Source of the DNA: Ifrita kowaldi
Taxonomy: Eukaryota; Chordata; Aves; Passeriformes; Cinclosomatidae
DNA length: 64,000 nucleotides
NCBI GenBank assembly: GCA_013398055.1
Contig: VZRS01001740.1
Span: 62,001-126,000 of the forward strand
Reading direction: 5' to 3'
The notes below the pieces were generated by a model. It was not told where the DNA came from. It did no database searches and saw nothing but the letters and a program-made list of their open reading frames with translations. Positions 51,501 through 63,500 of the stretch are shown here, piece after piece (within the stretch, counting starts at the first letter, position 1; each line of letters opens with the position of its first letter). The position numbers and the translations under genes are program-made.

Positions 51501-54500
51501 TTCTTCCTGAAGTGAAACTCACATTTTCAATACAAAGCTGCGTAAGTAAAGGCACATGTATTGGGCCAGTTTCACAAAGAACCAGGCCTCAGGCCATCTG
51601 GGACACATCATTACTTAAGATAAACTGAAGGACAAGCTCACAGAAATCCCAAGAAAGTCAGTTAAACCACCCATGCTTACTTATTATCAAACACTTCTGC
51701 CTCTTACTTCCTATTTTTTGTTCCATCTTTCTTCGTAGACTTGACTTCTCTGAGTTCTTCTCTCTGTTTTTTTTATTTTCTTTTAGTTGATACCTAACAA
51801 ATGCACCATAAATATATGTTGCCACACATATTTGCAGTCTTAGCTGTGCTTCTGTCACCTTGAACAGTCTGTTTTTAATGTCTGGTTGTGCCATCTCTCT
51901 CTCTCTTTAGATTCACTCATGGCACTCAGTAATTTTCCCTCCTTCTAATTATTGGCTAGTTTAATAGTTTGACCACACCATACCATTACATGTTTTGCTA
52001 TGATAGATACCATATACTGTTTGTCTTTATTAACAGATTTTACAGACTATTGTAACATACAAATTTTATGATACCTTATACAAATAAAGCAGCCTGTTGC
52101 AGAACCATTCTCCCCAAACACATATTTGAAGGAACCACTAAAGCCTCCATTCCTTCAGAAAGCCTCTGAATTACAAGAAATCCTTATTAGGGATTTTTTG
52201 AAGAAAAGGCTCAAAAGGGATCTCCCATGATATAAGCCTCATTCTGTTCCTGCTGCAGGCTACATTATCAGAATATTCTTTATAAATTTAAAAAGAATTG
52301 TCTTGAAACCAGTTCTTCTTTCAGCATCCTTCTCACATTTTCCAATAAGCCTGTTAGTAAACTGATCATTTTAAAAGGCAATTATTAGGAGGCTGCATGT
52401 GTATTTTTAGGTACAGAAATAAACCATAATGTCATACATTTCCAGGACTTCCCCCATTTCTTCTGAGTCTTGCGCTTACTGCTTTGCACAGAACACCATC
52501 TTTCCCTAAACAGGTCTTGTTAAAAGAAGATAATCCAAGGAAGGATATAAGTGTCATGGAATATTGGCTTCATGTAAGTTAAAATATGCTGGATAAAATC
52601 TGAAGATCGACCTTTTTTTTTATTCTGTAAGTGTCTGTATCCTGTGCATCAGACTGTGGTCTGATCACAATGAAATCAGAAAGTTTGTGTGGAGTCAAAA
52701 CTTCCAGTTAACAACAGTTATTGCCCAAATTGTTTCTCCATTTCATTTCTGACTCGCTGTTTTCCTGTTTCCTTGCAGTTTTCCACTTGTCCAACAAAGT
52801 CACTCGGGTGGTTCCAGAAAGTGCTTTGCTGATTGTCCTCGGTCTTTTCCTCGGTGGCATTGTTTGGGCAGCAGATCACATCGCCTCCTTCTCCCTGACA
52901 CCAACTGTATTTTTCTTCTATTTGCTGCCCCCCATTGTTTTGGATGCTGGATATTTTATGCCAAATAGATTGTTCTTTGGAAATCTTGGCTCCATTCTTT
53001 TGTATGCTGTCATTGGGACAGTCTGGAATGCTGCCACAACTGGTTTATCTCTCTATGGCGTCTATCTGACAGGAATAATGGGTAAGTTTGATCTATGAAG
53101 GCGCAGTTATGAATGCCACTGTATATGCTGTTAGGTGGGTGATAAGTTACAACTTAACAACTCTTTCCAGCAGAAAACTTCAATTTTAATGGGAGCAGTT
53201 TGTAATACCTTTGTCAAATTTAAGAATGACCTGAAAAATCTTCCCTAAGGAAAGCAAAAAAGCTACTTGAATCCATGTCTCTTATATTGTCCTGCTCTAA
53301 ATGTGTGCGTACACTCTCAGGATAAAGCTCAGGATTCTTTCTGCTAATGGACATTTGGACAAAAATACACACTGAAGGGCTGATTTCTTTCTGCTGTGAT
53401 AGAAACCTTAAAAGTTACTGTAAAATGGAAATGGCTTCCTGAAGTCAGCTTTAGTATTATGTGTTATATTTAGTGTTCTTTAATATTAAATGTTATTATG
53501 TATTTAATGTTATTAATGTAATTTTTATTTTATAATAAGTGTTATTTAATTTTAAGTGGCTACTGAGTGGGTATATATACATGACCCATCTACACATCTC
53601 TTTTGCATCTTCTGAGTCTGGAAATTGTCACTGAAGATTTAGAAGTTTTACAGAACAAAGAAGCAGAGGTCTTGCTAAAAAAAAAAAAAAAAAGAAGAAT
53701 AAGAAGAAGCCATTTTGATGTGACCAGTCCAAATGGGCTTGAAAGGGAGGGTGATGCACAATTTCCTATACCACAAATCCAAAAAATGGGGGTTTCCAAT
53801 TGCTTGTGCTTTTCCCAGAGAAGCCGTGGATGCCCCATTCCTGGAAGCGTTCAAGGCCAGGTTGGGTGAGGCTCTGAGCAACCTGATCTAGTGGAAGGTG
53901 TCCCAGGCAGTGGAACTGGAGGGTGTAAGAGGTCCCCTCCAGCACAAATCATTCTATGACTCTAAGACACACTCTCTCTTAATTACAGTGGGATATAAGG
54001 GCACAGAGCTGCTAGAAGAGGCATAGAACAGCAGTACTTAATCTCTACAGACTTTCATTTAAGACTCATGTTATGTAATTGCAGATGTTTGTAATATAGA
54101 CAGCTATGATAGATACATTTTAGATATTCACCTTATAACTCTTATTTTAGAAGCAACAATATTTTCTTTAGAAGATACAAAGGTGACAGCTCATATGCAA
54201 ACACCTTTGACTTTTGTAGGTAAATAAGAGGTTTACTGTGCTTTAAGCATTATATTTCATCCACAATATCACATTTATAATTAAAATAAGGTTTTCAGGA
54301 AGAATATATATGACAGGGATAGTGCTACTGCAGATTGGAAAAGGATTTCTTTATTTAAATATCCAAGATGCTCAGAACAATTTAAAAAATACAACCAAAA
54401 ATATTTTGTGCAAACCCTGTTCTGGGAAATATAATGTATGATAATTACTTTTAAAAATATGTCGCTATAAGTCATTTAAGGGAAAGGATTGATTTCCTTA

Positions 54501-57500
54501 CAACATGTGAAATGGAAAAGTTGACTGTTTTCCAAAAAAAATTTATTTTAAGTGAAAAAAATCACCTAAACTATTCTTCTCTTCTCAATCTGCAAAAAAC
54601 TTTTGACTAATTGCAAAAGCTGGATTTGATGGTTACATTTTCTGCTTCATCAGTATGCAGATCTTTTAGTGACAGTGTACACTAGACCTCTGAGCTTACA
54701 GCTGCACAGGAGAATCAGCCCCTACCACAGGTCACAGCTAAAGCTCTACAAGAGAAATATGGGGTTGTTAATAAAGGTGAACAATAAACTGACATGTCTG
54801 GTGAACTTCAATGTTTAGAAAGTGCATTACTGGTATACTGTGGGGACCTGTCTTTGCCATGAAGACCTACTAGAGTTCTAATTTCAGCTGTGAAAAAGGC
54901 CAGACAAGGCTGTCCCTGATTCAAACTATGTCATTCTCCAGCAAAGCTGAGTAGGAGTCTAAAATATCTACACAACACAGACTTACTAATCCACTAAATC
55001 TATTGTGTTGACCTCGTGGAGGTCAACAAGATCTAACCACCACACTTTGAGAAAAACCTTGCTGTTGTTACTTGCTGAAGATAGGAGAATGCTGAGCTAC
55101 TCAGTTTCTAGAAGAGTTCATAGTACCTTCTGGTTGAAGTTCTATGGCATATTTTTGTTTCTATCCCACTTTTTCTACAACTGAAGTGAATAATGCTAAA
55201 AGTAATACCATTAAAATGTAGAAATGTAAATCCACTACAGACTAAGATGAACTAAAACCAAATGATTTCTAGCTTTGCCATTCAATGGGCCTGTAGTACC
55301 GTCCATCAGAATAAGAGTGCATAATCCAAACTGGATTGCATAGCTTTCCTACATAAATAAATATTAAAGCAGCTCTTTGCTGGCATTCAAGACCCTTGCA
55401 GATATTAAAATTTACAGAAGGAAAATGGAGAAGGTGATAATGACGAAGAAATCCTTCCTTAGAAGTGAAATAAAAAGATTAGCACATTAACTGTTAACCA
55501 TCAGCCATATCAGTCTGCTTCCACAGAATAGGAAGAATTATGTAATACTAGATCTTCCAGGCTGATTGCAGTGAACTATTCACTGTCTGCTGGAGAACTA
55601 ACACATGCAGTATTGTGGTTGTGACTAGTGCTTAGAACAGGATTTCCTGTTCATAGGTCATAGCTGCAACATGCTGAGTGTGTCTAAAAGTCTTAAACTG
55701 GGCCCAGTGAGCTTATCTTGATCAGGTGTCGTTGATGAGCTGGAGGAAGCCATGGTACCAATTGAAAATAACTTCTGTTATTAGTCTAAATGAAAGTCTG
55801 ATTTAGAAACTCCAGGCCTCTTGACAGCTTTGTAGGAATTATAGATGTGTCCTAATCTCCCTGTAAATATTTGCTTACTAGCTTTGCAAGTCTTCCAAGA
55901 ATGTACCAATGATTATAATTGGTAACACATAAAAAAGATAAGCAATCTCAGTGAGCCAATTTATTTTCAAACCTTACGTTCTATTATACCCTGATATCTG
56001 ATGGTTATTGTCAATGGGCTTGTTCCTTCCTTAGGCCTGCCTGAGAAAGACAACATTTGGTGGAACCACTGCTTAGATTTAGGTTCAAGGTTGTTCTCAG
56101 AATTTTTGGCACAGACTTAAGGTCACTGCTTCAACCCCACTCTCACACTAAAACTGATAGGCTCAGTCCTTGTTCACAGCCCAATATGTCCAAGTGTGAA
56201 CAAGACTATTTATCTTCTTGAAAAAATAAGGTGGTTATATGTCTGTGCAAACTATGAATTTCTGTTTTCAGGGCTGTACCAAGATCCCTACAAACTGTAT
56301 AGAAAACATTGTAGATATTCTGATTGGCAGATAGCAGCTAAGAGAATATATACATTGGCAGCTCCACCAGATTACTGGGCATTGTCACATATAACGGTGT
56401 TGTCCACTCATCTCTCTGACTACCCATATAAGTATCCTTTTCTTGAGTAAATATGCCATTTTGTATCAAAAATATTTGGAATCTGGTTTCTGTTTCAATT
56501 ACATTCTAAGCACATTCTGAATTTGGAAAAATACATTTCAGAGTTCTTTCTAGAGGAGTGGCCATGTCATTCTGGAAGTACCTTACAGGCACCATTGATC
56601 TTGTGGCTACAGCTATTGACTGTCATTGTCTGACCCATGCTTCCAAACCATTTAATTAGATTAATTTCTTCTTTACCTGTAGAAATCATGCCTGATAATT
56701 CTGGGCATGGGCCTCTGCATTGTGTTTTAATGAATGAATTCTCAACCTGTTCTTTGCTCTTCCTCATATAATTTTTGGCACCATCACTTCTTAGTGAACC
56801 TTGCTTCCTCCTCCATCCATTAATGAACACAAAGGGAATTTTACCACTCAGAAATCTTTTCCCCAGAAAAAATGACTGGGTTACCACTCTTGATTTCATG
56901 AAGAGGGTAGATTTTGCAAGGTATTCAGGTAGCTGAGCAAAGCGATTTTTGTGGCTCTGCCTTTTCTGCTACTTTTAAAATGACAGTGGATGCTTGTCTC
57001 GGTCTGTTTGCATAACTGAACAAAATAACCTTAATGACTAAAAGAAGGTTAAAAAAAATACTGGGTTACACTGTCACCAGAGTTTTGTAGTTTCAAAACT
57101 TTTGAAATCATTGCCAAAATTCCTAAGGGGCTACAACACAAACATGTTGAGGTACATTTTGGTCCTTCATCTATTTTTATGGTCCACTTGCAGACAATTT
57201 AACAGCCTCATGAATCCTAATTTGGGAACAAGTGGCTTAACCACATCTATCAGTGAGTAAGGAGGCCACGATTGGTGTTCAGCTGCACTGAGTTCAGTCA
57301 AACACCACTGTAGCAGTTCTTAGTGACCAAAAGTCAAATTTGACCTGTGACATGAAATATTTCGGAACATTTACTTCAGAAGTGCTGGTATGGTCCTCTT
57401 AACATCTTGTGAGTTCTCTGTTATCCTGGGATAATTTAGTCAACTTAGACAAACCATACCACACACAAATAGAAAGCCAGTTTAGATCTGGAACTGTCTT

Positions 57501-60500
57501 GCCACAAGAACAGGCCAGTCCTGCTCCCAGAAACAACTTTGATCCACATGGGCCAATGCTGAATCCAACAAAACTTGTAGCATACAACATGACTCAATGC
57601 AGAACCTTTTAAGTAGTCACTGTAATATGCTTTCCAGTTGATAACTTGGCATCTCTATTTTCCAGCATTTGGCATTATCTGTAATATCCCACTCTGTCAT
57701 TACTATTGATAATACAGAGATGATTCTACTTATAATTTGTTTGCTTTGGTTTTGAAGGTACACTGAACTCTGGGCTGCTGGACTTTCTCCTCTTTGGCAG
57801 CTTAATTGCCGCTGTGGATCCTGTAGCTGTTCTGGCAGTGTTTGAAGAAGTCCACGTCAATGAAGTTCTATTCATCATTGTTTTTGGAGAATCACTTCTG
57901 AATGATGCTGTAACTGTGGTAAGTAAATTATATATCCCAAAGTCACGAAATGTCTAGGGGATTTCTTCTGAAGTGCATTTTCCCCTTTAAAGAAACACTT
58001 TACTCTCTGTGTGTATCTACTCATGGGCCATTGTAGTGCAGCTCATGGTGTTTTCTGTCTTGCTTACAAACACTGTATCGGGAAGATTAGATGTTGGAGC
58101 ATGAAAGCTATTTGGAGCTCGTAAGTGACACAAAACACACAGTCCTGGGTTGGACACTTCAAATGAAGTTTCAGGGGTGCCTATTTTATTTGCCTTTGCT
58201 GTTTAAGTAGGGCTTTCATGATTTAATGAAGTAAGTTCCAGGGATTTTAAGCCTTCTTTTGCTGTTATTTTTTAACGCACATACTCTTTTCTCCATATTT
58301 ATGTTATGCCCATAATTTATATGCATACCTCAGCCTGTGAGAGAGAGAATACTTTTCAAAGTGTTTATGCCTGCTCCCTCAGTTTTACTTTGATCAGATG
58401 TTTATCAAGCAGATATATGACAAAGAGCCAATTTGGAAAAAAAGTGTGTGACATTTTAGAAAGTTTCTGGTTTGGTTTTGTTTTTTTTTTTTTTTTTGCA
58501 AACATTTTTTTAATTTAGAAAGTCTTAAATAGACTTAAAAGAATCCCAGATTTCTACTGATATTTTTATTTTGATTGAAACAACTTTTCTTTTCACACAT
58601 TTTTTTTTCCCAGAATAAAACAGTCAATAGTTTTGTAGTGCAGTGCTACTGGTCAGGGACCAGGAAATCCTAAGGCAGAAAGATGCTATGCAACCAAGTT
58701 GCTGTGCAGCTTCAGTTCCCTTTTGCATCATTTCCTCTTCCTGCTCCTGCCTGTCTGCAAGGGAGGGTAAGAAATGTTCATTAGGCTCAGGGACTTAACT
58801 TTTTGTAGCCAAGGAAGCAAGGCACTGCAAAGTCACTAGCAGCAGTCTAACTGTTCATGTGAGTTTGAAAATGACTGTATGGCTTCCAGAGAAACCTAAT
58901 TGCCCTTGGATATCAATATTATTAGTACTTTCGGAGTATTGCCAGAAACAAATATTAAAATAAACCTCTGATGAACTCAAGTATCAACATCCCTGGCTTT
59001 CAGAAGGAAAGGAGTTTTTGTTACTGTGAAATGAACACAAACAGTCTACAAATAAAAGAAAGTTTGATTGTTCATTGAAGAAAAAACGGAAGAGCAAGTA
59101 TGATCCAGAATTAAAAAGCTCAGCCTCTGACGAATTTTGAAACAGTGGAGTTACTACCTTGAGAAAGGAAAGACTGGAAGACAGAAAAAAGTGGATGGTA
59201 TAGCATTCTTTCAACATAAATATGTAAAAGACTACTGTTATAGAAAAAAGTAACCTGTATGCTGTGACTGGTGAATATGATAAGAATTATCAAGCTTAGC
59301 TGCAACAAGGAAGATGAGAAAGCCATAGTAAAGTTGTCCTCCAGCACTGGAGGAACTAAGAGCAGATTAAATTGGCATGTGTCAAAAATGATGCTCATAT
59401 CCTCCTTAGGCACAGGTATGGATAAGGTGAATTCTTTACTTTCGGCTCTATTACTGTTAGTCAGTTACTTTAAAAGTTTTACCACAATTATTATATTCTC
59501 TTCTATGTTCAACTTACATATGTTCAACATATTTCAATTCAGTATCTTATTATTACCATCTTATTATTGTCTTATTAAGTATCTTATTTATCTTATACAT
59601 GTGATTAAATGAATCTTTGAAATACCTGGATTTTACAGCGAGAAGTGCTTTAGAAAACACATCTATATGTAACAGTGCTTCTTATACATAGGGAACATAT
59701 TGAAGTAAGAAATGTAATGTTGTGAGGTGTTTGTTTGTTCTATTTTAAATTTCTGTTTCTTCTTGGCCCACTGCATTTCTTTTTTGAGAAAATATAAAAT
59801 CTGCAAAATCGTCTCCCTCCAGACAGAATTTCCCTCAGCCAAACACAATTTCAGACTTCATAATGTTAAGGCCCCTAAGGAGATTATTTTAATAGGCTCA
59901 ATTCAGGAGCAATTATTATATTAGTCTACTTTTCCTTCCAGGTGCTGTACAACGTGTTTGAATCTTTTGTGTCAATAGGTGCAACGAATGTGACGGGGAT
60001 GGAATGTCTCAAAGGCATAGGTGCGTAGAAGAGAATTCTGTATCACACATTTTATGTATACAGGCAGTATTTTAAACACAGTATTATTGTTATGCTATTG
60101 GCAACTGCTATTTTTCAGCCCTTTCCATTATTACTCATATTCACACACTCGTATAGCACAGATAAGTGTCTTAAGGAAATAAGTAAGTAAATATTCCTGA
60201 GTATTTGGGAAATGTAATCACATCTGTTTTCTTTTGAGGAGATTCAAAATACCTTTCCTTTGTATTTAGTAGCATTTCCTTAGTTTCAGTCTGTGCTCTC
60301 CCTGCATTCCAGGAAAGCTGAGATTGCATACAGGCATTCTCACTCCTTATCACTGATAACCATCAAGTAATGTTTGCCAGTAGCTATCAAGAAATTCTGC
60401 CTAAAATTTTAGTCACTATTTCCCATTCCAAGCACTACATGAAACTAAATTATCTTATGAATAAATGTTTTAATAGTGGCTTTGTCATATTCTACAATAT

Positions 60501-63500
60501 GCTTTTGTAAAAACATTTGTTTACAGAACATGGGAAAAAACAGTACAAAGAAATGTAGTGGGGTTTGAATAAAAGTAAAATGGTGAGGCTTAACAGAAGT
60601 AGCCTTGTTTTTCTACAGAATGATACATTCACATACCAAGTGCTCAAAAGCCTTGAGCCTAGAAATGAATTTTGACATGTCCTCCAAAATTTTCTCTGAT
60701 TTACTGGCCATTTGCTGTTCTCTCTCTGGAAGAGAACTAGTCCAAACCATAATATTTCTACAGTTTAAGCTGTGTTAGGTGTTTTGTTTTTCAGTGTCAT
60801 TCTTTGTGGTGAGCCTCGGTGGGACACTGGTTGGCATTTTCTTTGCATTCCTGCTCTCATTGGTCAGTCGTTTCACCAAGCACGTGAGGATCATTGAACC
60901 TGGATTTGTGTTTATCATTTCATACCTGTCCTACCTCACAGCAGAGATGCTTTCTCTTTCCGCTATCTTAGCGTAAGTCTCCTTTTATTACCGCCTATGA
61001 AGGGGATGAGAAGGGAATATGGTTTTTAAAAAACATTGAAAGGAAAACCTGATTTATATGGGACCACTATAGAATATGACACTCATTAAGTTTATGGTGG
61101 ATAATACTATGTTCACACTGCACTAGATTATAGTTTGCAAATACTGTCATTCAGCCTTGAAAAGGAATGCAAGTTTTCCAGTACCTGCTGTGCAACATGA
61201 GAACTCCTTTGCAAAATACAGACACGACTCTTTCCTCTCTGTTATTAATAATACTTCAAACTAAACAGTTGTCCATTTGTACTGACAACTCTCCCTATAA
61301 TTTGTAACTAAAGCAATATTTTTCTAAGGCACCGTGTGAATGTCACTATTCTCTGTTCTCTCACTGTCTTGGCTGGCCATTAAGGTTTGCCTAAATGTTG
61401 CCTGTTTTGCATTGAGTACCTCTGTGGTCTTTCTTCTCTTAGTATCCATCGATTCCTGGTATACCTTTCTTCTCAGTTTTGCTGTCATGTTTGTAGATGA
61501 TACAGCAAGTGTATTCAAGGTCTGAAAATCTTTCTGCAAACAGATCATTAGTTTAAGATTATGTTTAATGGAAACGAGATTTGCATTGAAAGCAGTATGG
61601 TTATCTGAAGAGAATTAAAGTCTGTTATGTTCTAATGAAATTCTGTCTTCCGACCTCTTGAGGTCATATCAGCATGAATGTTTGAGATATGCTTTTTACC
61701 TAGGGTAGACTCCACAAGTGCTCCTGAGTGTATCTTTTCTTAGGAATTAATGGCAGGGTTTTATCACTATGTGACAGACCGAGGGAAATAATATTTAATG
61801 TTGCAACAGATATTTTCTGAACAATTGCTTCTTTTTCTAGGATAACCTTCTGTGGCATTTGCTGTCAGAAATATGTCAAGGCTAACATATCTGAACAGTC
61901 TTCTACAACTGTAAGATATACCATGAAAATGATGGCCAGTGGAGCAGAAACTATTATCTTCATGTTCCTGGGTATTTCAGCTGTGAATCCAGCTATCTGG
62001 ACTTGGAATACAGCTTTTATTCTGTTGACTCTGGTCTTCATCTCAGTATATAGAGTTATTGGTAAGGGGGTGAACTTCCTGTTCTTTCATTGTACTGCTG
62101 ATGCAATCACATATTCTTTAGCCCTCTCTCCAAAAAAATATTTGGAGTTCTAGGTTTGTTTCTTTTAAAACATTCTATTCATTTTAGTTGAATTTATTGT
62201 TGGGTTTGGGTTATAGCAGTAGAGTAAGCTCTACAGTAAGTTCCATCATATGCTGAAAATATAGCAGGATTTAATTTTTGATGATGTGTGAGGTTATGAG
62301 TAGCCCAGCAGTTAACATGAATCATTCAGTGGCTAACCTTTGTTGACCCAGCAAATGGTATTGGCAAAATCTCCCAGTAAATTGGACTTTGTTCTTTAAC
62401 TTGCAGCCTAACAAAAGATGTGACTCTTGTCAGTATATCTTTCCTTCAGTTCTTCCAAATTGGCACTAAAGAGATTGTCTTAAGCTAATGTTATGGTTGA
62501 CTTCAGGTTTTAGACACATGGTGATATCAGACCATACATAATTACGCTGCAGGTTCTCTGGTTTAAGAAATAATTCTCAGGGACTGATGAAAAACTGAGT
62601 AAATAAGGCTGTGGCAGGTAGGGATTACCTACTGTCAACTTATGGGGTTTATATAAGTTTGCAAACATTTCAAAATACCAACTATGATTTGCCCAGCTAC
62701 ATAGTTCTGATGCAGTTTTGCTAAAATCGCAAAAATGGCGTACAATGAAGTACTTGTAGGGAGCAACACATATGGCAATTTGGTGTATGTACATACACCT
62801 GGGAGTAAGTTAAACTAGCTTATTTGTCTGTTTGTCCTGACTTAAATTCAAATAACAGGTCACGCACCTATCTAGCTGGCAGCTTTCCTAGATTCTGTGT
62901 TCTTATTCTGTCTAGAAGCTCCTGAGCTGAATGAAGGCCTAGCTCCTTGTCCTCCTTTTCTAAATAGTCTGCAAGGATTGTTCATTTAGCTGCCTCTCAG
63001 TAACTGCTAATGTGCCTGAGGTATTTAAAAGGGCTTTCCATGTCTCGTCTTTGACACTTTTTGCATTCCTGGAATGAGTGGTTAACAATCCCGAAATAGA
63101 TATAATCAACAAGTAAATAGTAAATATTCAGCAATAACAATAAGCACCCACTAAAGTAACTGATCTTAGACATTGACAAATTACTTAATACCTGATTATA
63201 TTAGGCCTTACATAATTGCAGCTCTCATACCTTGAAGGAGTCATATTGGTGGCATTTCCAAGGTCCACTCGAGACAAGACACTCTTCTCTTGGCACAAGT
63301 TCGAAGTTCTCTAAAAGAGAAGAATCTGTTTTGCACTGGTTAACAGCCCTGGGCCGCTGCAGTGGCACACATGTGCCGTGCCAGTTGCAGGAGTGGTGAA
63401 GCTGTTTTCCCTCTGTATGCTGGGAGTTCTGGGATACACTGAGACAGCTAGAGCTTTAGGTCTCCTGCAGCAGACAGCATCTCACCTGTAAGTCTGGAGA

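Larger units (their letters stand above)
27522..52778 (+). other. SLC9A3: SLC9A3 intron 1 (25.3 kb)
   Basis: Bounded by gtgagt and ttgcag. Holds most of the window's mobile elements, all between about 35.3 and 45.6 kb. 27522-35300 and 45600-52700 contain nothing I can name beyond simple repeats. Short open frames within it show no conserved protein features. Confidence 0.9.
53082..57757 (+). other. SLC9A3: SLC9A3 intron 2 (4.7 kb)
   Basis: Bounded by gtaagt and ttgaag. Contains an AT-rich tract, an A/AAG repeat, a CR1 tail and the everted half-site palindrome. The rest is unremarkable. Confidence 0.9.

Noticed and set aside
61340..61525. Hydrophobic 61-codon frame between exons 5 and 6
   Set aside because: Exons 5 and 6 join in phase without it and the sequence has no counterpart in the exchanger family.
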